Assembly (NCBI RefSeq): GCF_000682735.1
Contig: NZ_AWFD01000001.1
Coordinates: 582,568 to 646,567, forward strand
From: Hyphomonas sp. CY54-11-8
GTDB taxonomy: Bacteria; Pseudomonadota; Alphaproteobacteria; Caulobacterales; Hyphomonadaceae
Length of the DNA: 64,000 nt
Direction: 5' to 3'
The position numbers and the translations under genes were made by a program. This document shows, piece by piece, positions 17,234 to 25,965 of this stretch. Position 1 is the first letter of the stretch. Each line of letters starts with the position of its first letter. Under the pieces are notes generated by a model that ran no database searches, was not told the DNA's origin, and saw nothing but the letters and a program-made list of their open reading frames with translations.

Positions 17234-18768
17234 TTCGGTTCGGCTTCCTTGGCGAGCTCCCGGAAGCGCCGGATCTCACTCAGCCTCAGGCCGGTATACT
17301 TGCCCATCAGCAGGCAGGCCGCCATCAGGACGAGAAGAAGTTCAGGGAAATTGAACAGCAGGAACTCAATATGCTTGTTCGTCATCACCAGGTAGGAGAG
17401 CGAGGCCACAAGCATCGAGCCTGCGCCGGCCTTGATGGCATCTTCCGGTGAATACTCTTCCCACATGATCGACATGCGTTCGATCGTCATGGTCAGGATG
17501 ACCATCGGGAACAGCGAGATCGAAAGTCCCATCCGCATGTTGGCGCTGTTGAACATCTGCGCGATCACCGCCATGCAGATCACAATGAAGATCAGCACCA
17601 CAGCCAGCCTCGGAACAAGCAATAATCGGAGCTTCTCAAGATAGAAGCGCATGGCCAGGCCAAGCGCGACGAGCAGGGTGAACAGGATCAGGCCGTTCAG
17701 CAGGGCTGTCTCACGGAACGCGATGCCGATCAGGATCGGCATGAAGGTTCCGAGCGTTTCGATGCCGATGAACTGGCGCATGAAGACGAGCAGCACGATG
17801 CCGGCCGGAATGGTGATCAGCACCTGATAGACGAGCTGTGTGGTGACGGGCAGCCGGTCGAAGCTGAACAGTTCGACCGGTGTGCGGTCAGCCCGCGCCG
17901 CCTTGCGCATAACGTCAGAGGCCGAGGAGTCGATCGGCTGGATCGAGACCTGCGGTTCGAAGTCGAACACACCGTCGGCGCGGATCATTTCCTCGGTGCC
18001 ATACCAGATGGTGAAGAACTCTTTCGGATCGGAACCGATGAAGTAGCGCTTGTCGCGCCCGTCGACATGGTACTCCAGCCAGTGCTGCACTTCCGTGCGG
18101 CGACGGGCTTCGTCGAGGTAAACGCCATTGGCGACCCGCGCGCGGATCCCCTGGCTCTGAAGCGCCTCTGCGGCAAGTGTCAGACGGTCGAGCGGCGGCG
18201 GCAGGACGGGCAGAAGCGCCTCGATCTCGTCGGCGTCCTTCTGGACGAAGATTTCCTGCAGGATCAGCTCAGCGAGCGAGTCATCATCGGCAGAGCGGCG
18301 GCGCATGTCGGAAGACCAGACGAGAAAGGCCTGCCGCTCGAGGTCATTGAGGGATTCCGGTGGGGCGCGGTCAGCCGGTCGGTGCATTTCAGCGGGCAGG
18401 GGAGAGCGCTGGGTTTCCCCTTCGAGACGCGCGCGGTAGCGCAGCACCTTGCGGTCGTTGGGATAGCGATAGGTCCAGATCGCCTTGCGGCCATTGTCGT
18501 CGTCGGTTTCCAGGCGCAGCCCGAAGGCGCCGTTGTAATACTGTTCCTGCGAAACCCTGCGCGTATCGCTGTTGGACGGGACAAAGGTCTCGATCCGCAC
18601 CGGCTGGTTGGCGGTATCAAAGTCGAGATAGATTTCGAAATCCCAGGTTGTCGTCTGGGTGCCCGGCGTGAGCGGGTAGTTGTACTGGAACACCTTGATG
18701 CCGAAGATCGTCAGCGCGATCGCGGTCAGCACAAAGGCCAGAAGACGGGTGTGAAAAGTGCTAGTCAC
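17230..18768 (-). CDS. inactive transglutaminase fused to seven transmembrane helices
   Basis: 512 residues from a GTG that overlaps the upstream stop (GTGACTAG). A longer start at 18822 would overlap the retropepsin gene further. One N-terminal membrane segment (LLAFVLTAIALTIFGIKVF) precedes a periplasmic transglutaminase-like domain, which lacks a recognisable Cys-His-Asp triad. The C-terminal half has about seven hydrophobic helices, starting near LVYQVLITIPAGIVLLVFM. The domain probably binds a peptide or regulates the RimK-like partner rather than cutting it (inference). Confidence 0.85.
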   Translation of the reverse strand: MTSTFHTRLLAFVLTAIALTIFGIKVFQYNYPLTPGTQTTTWDFEIYLDFDTANQPVRIETFVPSNSDTRRVSQEQYYNGAFGLRLETDDDNGRKAIWTYRYPNDRKVLRYRARLEGETQRSPLPAEMHRPADRAPPESLNDLERQAFLVWSSDMRRRSADDDSLAELILQEIFVQKDADEIEALLPVLPPPLDRLTLAAEALQSQGIRARVANGVYLDEARRRTEVQHWLEYHVDGRDKRYFIGSDPKEFFTIWYGTEEMIRADGVFDFEPQVSIQPIDSSASDVMRKAARADRTPVELFSFDRLPVTTQLVYQVLITIPAGIVLLVFMRQFIGIETLGTFMPILIGIAFRETALLNGLILFTLLVALGLAMRFYLEKLRLLLVPRLAVVLIFIVICMAVIAQMFNSANMRMGLSISLFPMVILTMTIERMSIMWEEYSPEDAIKAGAGSMLVASLSYLVMTNKHIEFLLFNFPELLLVLMAACLLMGKYTGLRLSEIRRFRELAKEAEPK

Positions 18769-19285
18769 GCTCAGGTACGTTACATTCGTCGTCGGCAATG
18801 AAAGTCGATGCGGAATCGACAAGAACGCGGGACGCGAGGAATTCGCGGCCGATCAGGATGTCGTATTCAAAGTCCTCCCGGTCGGCAAGATTGACTTCAG
18901 CCAGACCGCGAACGCCGCCCACACAGATGGGAAGGTGAATCACGGGCCGCCGGATGGTGCCGCCTGTCTTCAGTTTGATCAGGGCGAAACGGCGGACGTC
19001 CTGATCGTAGCGAACGGTGCGGCCGTTCTTGCCGCGCAGCCGGAAAGTCACCCAGTCATCCTTACCGGATTTCTTGTACACCTTCACATCGCGACCATAG
19101 ACCGAGGAGGAGTCAGCGCCGGTATCAAGTTTCCCTTTCATTTCAAGGCCTAACTTGCCGACGTGAACGTCTTCGACATAGCCCAGAACTGTCATGTCAT
19201 CGCGCCCTTCGCGTTCGGCCATGGCAGGTGCAGGCACCAGCGCCATAACGAGTGCGGCACAGATTGGCAGTCTCAACAGTTTCAC
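18761..19285 (-). CDS. retropepsin-like aspartic peptidase (RimK-associated, ATP-dependent zinc protease family)
   Basis: 174 residues from the GTG at 19285, preceded by GGAGGGGG. That start gives a clean signal peptide (VKLLRLPICAALVMALVPAP, then AMA), so the enzyme is exported. The active-site motif is GKLDTGADSSSVYG, and a second flap/strand motif DILIGREFL is typical of single-domain retropepsins that work as dimers. It is the first gene of the minus-strand set. The family name with zinc is historical; the DTGA motif indicates an aspartic mechanism. Confidence 0.87.
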   Translation of the reverse strand: MKLLRLPICAALVMALVPAPAMAEREGRDDMTVLGYVEDVHVGKLGLEMKGKLDTGADSSSVYGRDVKVYKKSGKDDWVTFRLRGKNGRTVRYDQDVRRFALIKLKTGGTIRRPVIHLPICVGGVRGLAEVNLADREDFEYDILIGREFLASRVLVDSASTFIADDECNVPERD

Positions 19286-19492
19286 GGGGGACCCCCTCCT
19301 TCCTGAGCTGTCGCGCGGCAGTCGGCTTAGCATGTGGATGCGTGGTGCGATAGACACTCCACTCGGCGCGCAGGGGCGGCACAAACACCAGATTCGTGGC
19401 GAAAAATGGACGAGGGAAGATGATCAGCAGTCCGCTGCGCCTGCCGTTCCGCTTCTCGCGCGACAAAGAGGCTCTGCAGGCCTTATCCGCGC

Positions 19493-20776
19493 TCAGGCGG
19501 AAACGGGGAAAACCGGCCAGGTGTCGAGGATCGCGCCGTCTTCATAGACGGCAATGTCTCCGAATTGCAGGAAGACCGCTTCGCTCTGTTGCGGGCGGAG
19601 GAAAACGAACTCGTCCGTCTGGATGGACAGTTCAGGCCCGCCATTCAGCATTTCCTGGTTCGAGGAACGTCCGAACGTCTTGTTGTACTCCAAACCGGGC
19701 GGATCGACCGGGTCGGCAAGCCAATGACCGCCATGGATGAAGACGGTCTTCTTCGAATTGGGATTCCACGCAGAGGCAGTTCCGCTCGCAAACTCAAGGC
19801 CCGGCAGGCGGGTCTTGTCGAACGATTTGATGACCGGTGTCGCGATAAAGCTGGCTGGTTGGTGCGGTTCCAGAAGTTCCGTGTCGAAATGCGTCGGTTT
19901 CACCAGGCAGGACCCTGCGGACACCTCATTCGCGATATCGGTGGACTGGTAGTAGCGATAGGTCGGGCTACCGGCTGCGTTCCGGGTCAGGCCCGCCATT
20001 TGGTCACCGCCGATCAGCGTGGCCGCCTGTTCCAGGGCGGAGGTGTAGGTGTTCCACGCGCCTTTCAGCGCCTTGTCCCGCCAGCCAAGCGCGGTCGGCA
20101 GGGAAGGGATGTGCGGCTCATAGCCCATGAAACCCTTGAATTCGAGATTTGGGTCCGCCTTGATCGCTTCGATGGTGGCACCAAGGGCAGGCCCCGGCTC
20201 AAAGCCGCCGCGGTGCAGGCCGACGTCGAGCTCGAGGACAATCTTCAGGGGCCGGCCGATGTCCGACGCGAGCGCGGCATATTGCTGAAGCCGCTCCGGC
20301 GTATCGATCAGCCATTCGATATTGTCCGCTGCTGCGCTGGCATGTGCGGGAAGCGTCTCGAAATAGTGACGGGCGGCGCGCACCGGAAGAGGCTTGCCCA
20401 CCAGTTGGCTTGCATCCGGCATGTCGACGGAGAGCTGGGACAACATGGGCTGGTTGAACGTCATCAACCGGTTGGTGCCGGAAAGATCGCGGATATGAGA
20501 CAGCAGTCCGATGGAGGGAAGGGATTTCGCAACGATGCGGTAGCCCATGCCCGCGGGCAGGTGCGTCTTCAGGGTTCTGACATTATCCGAGAGACGCTTC
20601 CTGTCGATCACGAGCGTTGGCCAGGCGATGCCGGCGCCGATCAGGGCAGCCTGAACGCTGAGAAAGTACGGATCGCGCGGCCCACTATGGTCGTGAGGCT
20701 TGTTCATCAGGACGGCTCCTCCGGCAGCGACGGCGGCGCCGCCAAGAAACAGGGTACGGCGCGAAAGTTCAGGCAT
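19493..20776 (-). CDS. Tat-exported PLP enzyme, alanine racemase fold (D-threonine aldolase/D-serine dehydratase-like)
   Basis: 427 residues from the ATG at 20776, which overlaps the oxidase stop by 8 bases. The N-terminus SRRTLFLGGAAVAAGGA is a twin-arginine signal, so the folded PLP-loaded protein should be exported. The PLP lysine is probably that in GYRIVAKSLPSIGLL. VLELDVGLHRGGF is the barrel strand typical of fold-type III enzymes. C-terminal FIHGGHWLADP and FLQFGDIAVYED replace the usual metal-site region of D-threonine aldolases. Racemase, aldolase or dehydratase activity cannot be decided. Last gene of the operon. Confidence 0.78.
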   Translation of the reverse strand: MPELSRRTLFLGGAAVAAGGAVLMNKPHDHSGPRDPYFLSVQAALIGAGIAWPTLVIDRKRLSDNVRTLKTHLPAGMGYRIVAKSLPSIGLLSHIRDLSGTNRLMTFNQPMLSQLSVDMPDASQLVGKPLPVRAARHYFETLPAHASAAADNIEWLIDTPERLQQYAALASDIGRPLKIVLELDVGLHRGGFEPGPALGATIEAIKADPNLEFKGFMGYEPHIPSLPTALGWRDKALKGAWNTYTSALEQAATLIGGDQMAGLTRNAAGSPTYRYYQSTDIANEVSAGSCLVKPTHFDTELLEPHQPASFIATPVIKSFDKTRLPGLEFASGTASAWNPNSKKTVFIHGGHWLADPVDPPGLEYNKTFGRSSNQEMLNGGPELSIQTDEFVFLRPQQSEAVFLQFGDIAVYEDGAILDTWPVFPVSA

Positions 20777-22193
20777 CGAAGTCCACTCCGAACAGGTGTG
20801 CAAGGTGCGGGTTCAGAAATTTCCCTTCCGGATCGAGGGCGGCGCGCAGGTCAAGGAAGTTCTGGAATTCCGGATAGAGCGCGATCAGGTCTTCCTTTCC
20901 GAGGGAATGCAGCTTGCCCCAGTGCGGACGTCCGCCATGGGCACGGTGAATGGGTTCCAGCGTGGAGAAGAAATAGTCGTAGGGCTCGTCCACAGCGGCA
21001 TGCGTGGCAATCGACATGCGTGGACCGTCATTGAACGGGCTGAGCCACGCATTGTCAGGTGCCGTGATCCGGATTTCCATCGGGAAGAAAGTGTCGTTGC
21101 GGGATTCCAGCGCCGCGATGATCTCCCGCAGGCAGGCGAGGCCGTTCTCAAGCGGAATGTGGTATTCCATCTCGTTGAACTTGGTTGGCCGCGCGGTGGC
21201 AAGCAGCTTCCAGTAAGCGTCTGAACTTTCCTCGATCTGGCCCTTCGGCAGGCTTCCGGCGGCGATGCGCCGGCGCAGCCAGGATGACCAGCCGAACACG
21301 TCGCGCAGTTCCTTGAGACCTGCCAGCGTGTCTTCGTCTTCGTCGGAAACCCGGCCGGTTACCTCGCCATCGAAAATATCGTGCGAGATCCCGGCAGCAT
21401 ACCCTGTGAACGGGAAGTAGTAGAATTCGAAATTCCGGTGTTGTTCCGAAAGATCCATCACGCGGTCGAGCAGCGTGTCCAGCTGTTCCACCCAGACCCG
21501 GCGTTTCAGATTGTAGGACGGCACGCATTTCAGCGTGTACTGAGTGATGACCCCCAATGCGCCGAGCGAAACCTGGCCGGCGGAGAACAAATCCGGGTCC
21601 GAAGCGGCGGTTACATCGCGGGCGGTGCCGTCTGCCGTGACGATCCGGAAGCCTTCGATGTGTGCGTGCAGGGGCTTGAGCATCCGGCCTGTGCCATGGG
21701 TGGAGGTCGAAAATGATCCCGCGAGGGTTTGCACATCGACATCTGGCAGGTTCAGAAGCGCGAGACCGGCGGCGTCCAGTTCACGCGCTGCCTGGCGAAT
21801 TCGTGTGCCAGCCCCGAACGTGGCCATTCCAGTTGCTGTGTCAGACGAAACCAGTCCTGAAAAGCGGCTGGCATCCACGATCAAATGTTCTGAGGGGACG
21901 AGACCGGTGAAGGAGTGTCCGCTGCCGACAGGGCGCACGCGGCGTGCTTCGGCGAGTGCGCTTGCAAGGTCAGCTTCGGTGGCTGGTACTGCGATTTGAC
22001 TTGGTGTGGATCGCTGTATGCCGGACCAGTTGGACCAGGCCACTTCACCTTCCGGGGCAGGGGGCAGGTCCGGGCTGTATCCGTCGCGCTTGAAATCCTT
22101 CATGCTCCAGCTTGCATACTGGACGCCGGGAATGGCGACGGCGGCAGCGAGCCCGGCCGATCCGAGCAGAATGGCGCGCCGGGTGGTGCTCAT
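20769..22193 (-). CDS. Tat-exported FAD-linked sugar-1,4-lactone oxidase/dehydrogenase
   Basis: 474 residues. A twin-arginine signal (STTRRAILLGSAGLAAAV) predicts export. The FAD-binding PCMH domain has RPVGSGHSFTGLVPSE, whose His is the usual site of covalent FAD, and LAGSFSTSTHGTGRML. The C-terminal aldonolactone oxidase domain ends with MEIRITAPDNAWLSPF and GGRPHWGKLHSL, the HWGK motif of D-arabinono- and L-gulono-1,4-lactone oxidases. The start overlaps the cytochrome c stop (ATGA), so electrons may go to that cytochrome rather than oxygen (inference). Confidence 0.87.
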   Translation of the reverse strand: MSTTRRAILLGSAGLAAAVAIPGVQYASWSMKDFKRDGYSPDLPPAPEGEVAWSNWSGIQRSTPSQIAVPATEADLASALAEARRVRPVGSGHSFTGLVPSEHLIVDASRFSGLVSSDTATGMATFGAGTRIRQAARELDAAGLALLNLPDVDVQTLAGSFSTSTHGTGRMLKPLHAHIEGFRIVTADGTARDVTAASDPDLFSAGQVSLGALGVITQYTLKCVPSYNLKRRVWVEQLDTLLDRVMDLSEQHRNFEFYYFPFTGYAAGISHDIFDGEVTGRVSDEDEDTLAGLKELRDVFGWSSWLRRRIAAGSLPKGQIEESSDAYWKLLATARPTKFNEMEYHIPLENGLACLREIIAALESRNDTFFPMEIRITAPDNAWLSPFNDGPRMSIATHAAVDEPYDYFFSTLEPIHRAHGGRPHWGKLHSLGKEDLIALYPEFQNFLDLRAALDPEGKFLNPHLAHLFGVDFDA

Positions 22194-22576
22194 GACTGGC
22201 CCTCCGTTGCCATGAATTCGATGAGTGACTTGAAATCGTCGTCTGTGCAGTCCGGGCAGTACCCCATGGCGGGCATCGTACCGCGGCCGGAGTGAATCGA
22301 GGTCAGCAAACCGTCCATTCCACGCTGCTCGAACCGCATTTCCCACGCCGCCGAGTGGCCGGTCAGCGGGGCGCCCAGTCCATTCAGGGCATGGCAGGCC
22401 CGGCAGGACCGGTCATAGATGGCGGCGAGACCGGCATCTGCTGGGACCATGGTTTCGGCGAGGGCGATGTGAGCGGCGTCGGGTTCGACGATTTCCGGCG
22501 CGGCGATCTCTTCCGCCCCCCGGGAACAGGCACACATACATGCCAGCACCAGCGTCGCTGTGAAAGTCCTCACCAT
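22190..22576 (-). CDS. cytochrome c lipoprotein
   Basis: 128 residues from the ATG at 22576. The signal MVRTFTATLVLACMCAC ends in a lipobox-like stretch. One haem site, DRSCRACHALN, is followed by a distal Met in GRGTMPAMGYCPDC, so it is a class I cytochrome c of the c5 kind; the extra CPDC is also seen in cytochrome c5. It leads an overlapping operon with the lactone oxidase and is a natural electron acceptor for it. A 6-base-arm palindrome sits 36 bases upstream. Confidence 0.87.
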   Translation of the reverse strand: MVRTFTATLVLACMCACSRGAEEIAAPEIVEPDAAHIALAETMVPADAGLAAIYDRSCRACHALNGLGAPLTGHSAAWEMRFEQRGMDGLLTSIHSGRGTMPAMGYCPDCTDDDFKSLIEFMATEGQS

Positions 22577-22611
22577 TTGTCTCCCCCGTCCGTTGCCCGG
22601 ATCGTGTTTTA

Positions 22612-22627
22612 GATAGCTAATGCTATC
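22612..22627. promoter_or_regulatory. palindrome upstream of the cytochrome c/oxidase/PLP operon
   Basis: GATAGC-TAAT-GCTATC, a perfect 6-base inverted repeat in an AT-rich patch, 36 bases before the cytochrome start. It is placed where a repressor or activator site would be. The binding protein is unknown. Confidence 0.45.
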
Positions 22628-22679
22628 ATTACAGGACACATCAAAATGAGTCTATCGTGGAAAGAACAGACAATCGAAT

Positions 22680-23300
22680 CTATTCGTTTCTGGAGGAATT
22701 CCGGACGTCTTCATTCATGGCAGCAAGGCGGAGACTGACCTCGTAGGCCTTCTTGGTCTCCATGCCAGCGAGAATCATGCCGGCCTGTTCGGAGCGCATG
22801 AGACGCAGGAAGCCGGCTGCAAAGTCGGAATCCATCTGGTTGAAGATCGACGCCGCCTGGTCCGGTTTCATCGTGCCGTACATGCGCGCCAGATGATCCA
22901 TATCATCATTCGAGGCGTCCTGGAGCTGGCCCCACCGGTCCTGAAGCGTTGCTTCGACTGCCTGAAGATCGGACGCACGGCGGTCCAGTTCCTGCTGGCG
23001 TGCGAGCAGTTCCAGCTCGAGCTCCTGCAAGGCAGCCTGTTGTTCTTTCAGTTTTTTCTGGTCATCCGCCAGAAGCGCAGCGGTCTCGGCGGTAAAACAG
23101 ACCTGGTCGATCTGTTTGGTCCCTGCCACAATCGGCGCGGGCGCCGGAGTGTGGTCCCCGGCTTCCGTGGGATGGGCCGTCTTCTGCGGGCTCTCTGCAA
23201 TCGCCAGATTGCTGGGCAGGAACCTGACGGCGGCACCCAGTGTGAACAGGAATCCCAGGGTAAGCAGGACATAGGATCGGCTGTTGTTGAGAGACTTCAT
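22680..23300 (-). CDS. motE: flagellar motility protein MotE-like (MgtE N-terminal domain)
   Basis: 206 residues. One membrane anchor or signal at residues 8-32 (SYVLLTLGFLFTLGAAVRFL), then a low-complexity linker, a coiled coil (about 80-130) and a C-terminal MgtE-N/FliG-like domain with YGTMKPDQAASIFNQMDS and MILAGMETKKAYEVSL. This order matches rhizobial MotE, a periplasmic chaperone/motility factor in the flagellar locus. It is the outer gene of a minus-strand unit with the DUF6468 gene and fliL. Confidence 0.75.
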   Translation of the reverse strand: MKSLNNSRSYVLLTLGFLFTLGAAVRFLPSNLAIAESPQKTAHPTEAGDHTPAPAPIVAGTKQIDQVCFTAETAALLADDQKKLKEQQAALQELELELLARQQELDRRASDLQAVEATLQDRWGQLQDASNDDMDHLARMYGTMKPDQAASIFNQMDSDFAAGFLRLMRSEQAGMILAGMETKKAYEVSLRLAAMNEDVRNSSRNE

Positions 23301-23330
23301 GGCAGGCTACCCGTTTCGTCTTCTGCGAGG

Positions 23331-23795
23331 TCAGCGCCCGGTGGTCTGGGCGAGGGGGCGATAGTCTTCGTCGGCGTCTTCAGTCATTTCACGCATGTCC
23401 TGCATGACGCGGTTCATTTCCATGATGCGGGTCTTGGACTGGTCGAGGATGATCCGCATCATCGTGCTGAGTTCGGCCTGAGAGGCCGTCACCTGGTCGA
23501 CGGCGTCCTTCTGTGTCGCTTCAAGGGACGCTTTCAGCTTTTCCAGCCGGGCGCAGGTCTGTTTTGCGTCCTCCAACTGCATTGCGAGGCGCGCAGCCAT
23601 TTCGCCGACATGGGAACGTGTTTCCTTGGTCGAGCTGGACATGGCTGCAATCGATTTGGACATGGCCATGATGGTTGCGCCGAGTCCGTCGCGCGTATCC
23701 TGCAGGGCTTTCAGCCGGCGGTTCAGCACGAAACAATACACACAGGCGGCGAAGGACACGAGGATGATGGCGATGTCGGTGGCTTCAATCGGCAT
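23331..23795 (-). CDS. flagellar-operon protein, DUF6468-like
   Basis: 154 residues from the ATG at 23795, which has AGGTGA at a good distance; a GTG 9 bases upstream overlaps the fliL stop. One N-terminal transmembrane segment (IAIILVSFAACVYCFVL) is followed by a long coiled coil. I recognise it as the kind of protein found beside fliL in alphaproteobacterial flagellar clusters, grouped as DUF6468; the exact role is unknown. Single-span plus coiled coil suggests a basal-body or motor scaffold (inference). Confidence 0.6.
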   Translation of the reverse strand: MPIEATDIAIILVSFAACVYCFVLNRRLKALQDTRDGLGATIMAMSKSIAAMSSSTKETRSHVGEMAARLAMQLEDAKQTCARLEKLKASLEATQKDAVDQVTASQAELSTMMRIILDQSKTRIMEMNRVMQDMREMTEDADEDYRPLAQTTGR

Positions 23796-23800
23796 GGGGC

Positions 23801-24325
23801 TCACCTCAGCAGGAATTCTGTGATCAGGACGCCTTCGGAAACACCGCCGCCCAGCACCAGTTCAGAGCGGCGGCTGAGCTGTTCGCGCATGTGGGCGTAG
23901 AAATCGGGGTTTTCGAAATCGCTGAGTTCGACGGAACGCAGATAGTTGGTAAATGCATCGATCAGCACGGGTTCGGCTTTGGTAACCATACCCGCACCGC
24001 TGTTATCGGTGACAATGGAGACCTTCATCTTCAGATAGCGTGTTGCCGGCTCGCTTCCGATCGTGATCAGGATGTCCTGCAGTTCCACATAGGTCTGGTC
24101 TTGTTGCGCGATGGGTTCGAGCGCTGGGCCGGTATCGACCACCGGACAGGCTGGGCCCGTCGGTGGATCGGAGGCCAGGACATAGACGGTTGCGAAAGAG
24201 CTGGTCATGGCGCCCACAGCAAGGATCGCCATGCCGACGAACCCGCCACCCGACTTCTTCCCGCTGGTCTGCGCACCGCCGTCCGCGGCTTGGTCGCCAG
24301 CTTTCGCAGCATCTTTTTTTGCCAT
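23801..24325 (-). CDS. fliL: flagellar basal body-associated protein FliL
   Basis: 174 residues. A charged N-terminal tail, one membrane helix (residues about 30-52), then the periplasmic FliL domain: YVELQDILITIGSEPATRYL, and LRSVELSDFENPDFYAHMRE. FliL surrounds the stator and supports torque generation. The ATG at 24325 is preferred to the adjacent TTG. It is divergent from fliF across 128 bases with TTAA-rich motifs. A second FliL-like gene lies at 40964. Confidence 0.88.
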   Translation of the reverse strand: MAKKDAAKAGDQAADGGAQTSGKKSGGGFVGMAILAVGAMTSSFATVYVLASDPPTGPACPVVDTGPALEPIAQQDQTYVELQDILITIGSEPATRYLKMKVSIVTDNSGAGMVTKAEPVLIDAFTNYLRSVELSDFENPDFYAHMREQLSRRSELVLGGGVSEGVLITEFLLR

Positions 24326-24388
24326 CAACTTCCCGGCTATCCCAAGACTCCCGATGCTCCTTAAACAAGGCTTCGGGTAAAGGAACCG

Positions 24389-24417
24389 TTAATGATTTTC
24401 GGCCAGATATTAACCAT
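24389..24417. promoter_or_regulatory. TTAA / TTAACCAT motifs between fliL and fliF
   Basis: GTTAAT (24388-24393) and TTAACCAT (24410-24417) lie upstream of fliF. The latter matches a CtrA half-site of Caulobacterales, where early flagellar operons depend on CtrA. The N7 spacing of a full box is not met. Confidence 0.4.
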
Positions 24418-24453
24418 TCCAACGATCCGCCCCGATACGGGAAGACCTGATTC

Positions 24454-25965
24454 ATGAATTTCATTGCCAATCTTCGCGCCCTGCCTGTCAGCCGGCAAAT
24501 CATGCTCGCTGTCGCCATGCTGGGCGTCATCGGAATCATGAGTTTCATGGTGCAAGGGGCGATGAAACAGCCGATGGGACTGCTATATTCCGGACTCGAC
24601 GCTTCCGTCACGGGTGAGATCATCGATGAGCTCGACAAGCGCGGCACGCGCTACGAAATCAAGGGCGATGCGATCCTGGTGCCGCAGAAAGACCGCGATT
24701 CGGTCCGGTTCGCGCTCGCCCGGGACGGGCTGCCGAAACAGTCGGTTCAGGGTTACGAACTTCTGGACAACGTAAACGGGTTTTCCGTCACGTCGGAGAT
24801 GTACAATGCTGCGTATTGGCGTGCCAAGGAAGGCGAACTGACGCGCACCATCCTTGCCGTTCCGGGAATCCAGTCGGCACGGGTCCATATCGGCGCAAGC
24901 CTGCGTTCGGGGTTCGCACGGTCTGATCCGGCGCAGACGGCTTCGGTAACGCTGTCGTCTGCACATAACCTGACGAGCAGTCAGGCACAGGGCATCCAGT
25001 ACCTGGTTGCTCTGGCAGTCTCCGGACTGAGCCCGGACGAGGTCGCCGTGATCGATCTCAACAAAGGTATTCTGGCCGGGCCAGGCGTTGCATCCGCAGA
25101 GCAATCGGGCGTTCAGGCGGAAACCGAGGAATCGCAGCTGGAGCAGAAAATCCTGCGCCTGCTTGAGGCGCGTGTCGGCGCCGGTAATGCGCGGGTGTCT
25201 GTGTCTGTCGATGTCAGTCACGAACGCCAGCGGACTTCCGCGGTGACGTATGATCCTGACTCTCGGGTCGTCCGGTCACGCACAACAGGCGATGTGGCGG
25301 AGACCAGCGGCGGCACCTCCGGCGCGCTTACTGTATCCAGTAATCTCCCGCAGGGGAGCGCACCGGCCGGTAGCCAGAGCAACAGCACGGTCAAGAATTC
25401 CTCTGAGTCTGTCTCCTATGAGATCAACGAAACCCGCACGGAAACCGAACGCCTGCCGGGGCAGGTGGAGCGGATTTCGGTCGCGGTTCTCGTGAATGAC
25501 CAGGTGCTCGGACTGGATCCTGCCGCACCGGACGCCGCGACGGTCAATGACCAGATGGTTGCCAATTTCCGCCAGCTCGTGACATCCGCCGTGGGGCTCG
25601 ATGTGGGCCGGGGAGATAACCTGACCGTGGAATTCATGCCTTTCCAGGCCGCGCCCGTTGAGGAACTCGCCACCGCGCCGAGCATGATGGACCAGTTGAT
25701 GGAGCGCTACCTCTGGTCCGGCATCCAGATCCTCGTTCTGGGACTTGTGGTCATCGTCCTGGCCCTCGGCGTGATCCGGCCGATGATGAAGCAGCCGAAG
25801 ACGAATGCTTTGTCTTTGGATGATCATGAGCCAGGTAGCCTGGATGCGATTGCGGCCGACCCGTTCGTCTCCCTGAAAGACTATGCATCCGAACGCCAGG
25901 ACGATGCTGCGGCTATCCTGCAGGAATGGCTCGATGAAGACCGGAAGTTTGCTGTGAATGAGTAA
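24454..25965 (+). CDS. fliF: flagellar MS-ring protein FliF
   Basis: 503 residues. The first membrane helix is at about 18-37 (QIMLAVAMLGVIGIMSFMV). Ring-building domains follow (LLYSGLDASVTGEIIDELDK, then YNAAYWRAKEGELTRTILAV, VSVSVDVSHERQ). A Ser/Gly-rich loop is at 275-310, and the second helix is near 428-448 (IQILVLGLVVIVLALGVIRP). The cytosolic tail (LDEDRKFAVNE) should bind FliG. The stop overlaps the fliH start. The order fliF-fliH-fliN-fliP-fliG is a tightly coupled switch/export operon. Confidence 0.95.
   Translation: MNFIANLRALPVSRQIMLAVAMLGVIGIMSFMVQGAMKQPMGLLYSGLDASVTGEIIDELDKRGTRYEIKGDAILVPQKDRDSVRFALARDGLPKQSVQGYELLDNVNGFSVTSEMYNAAYWRAKEGELTRTILAVPGIQSARVHIGASLRSGFARSDPAQTASVTLSSAHNLTSSQAQGIQYLVALAVSGLSPDEVAVIDLNKGILAGPGVASAEQSGVQAETEESQLEQKILRLLEARVGAGNARVSVSVDVSHERQRTSAVTYDPDSRVVRSRTTGDVAETSGGTSGALTVSSNLPQGSAPAGSQSNSTVKNSSESVSYEINETRTETERLPGQVERISVAVLVNDQVLGLDPAAPDAATVNDQMVANFRQLVTSAVGLDVGRGDNLTVEFMPFQAAPVEELATAPSMMDQLMERYLWSGIQILVLGLVVIVLALGVIRPMMKQPKTNALSLDDHEPGSLDAIAADPFVSLKDYASERQDDAAAILQEWLDEDRKFAVNE

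Noticed and set aside
19286..19492. Gene remnant between the retropepsin and PLP-enzyme genes
   Set aside because: I read all frames of this 207-base gap in the way that revealed the ComM tail; no motif of a known family appeared.
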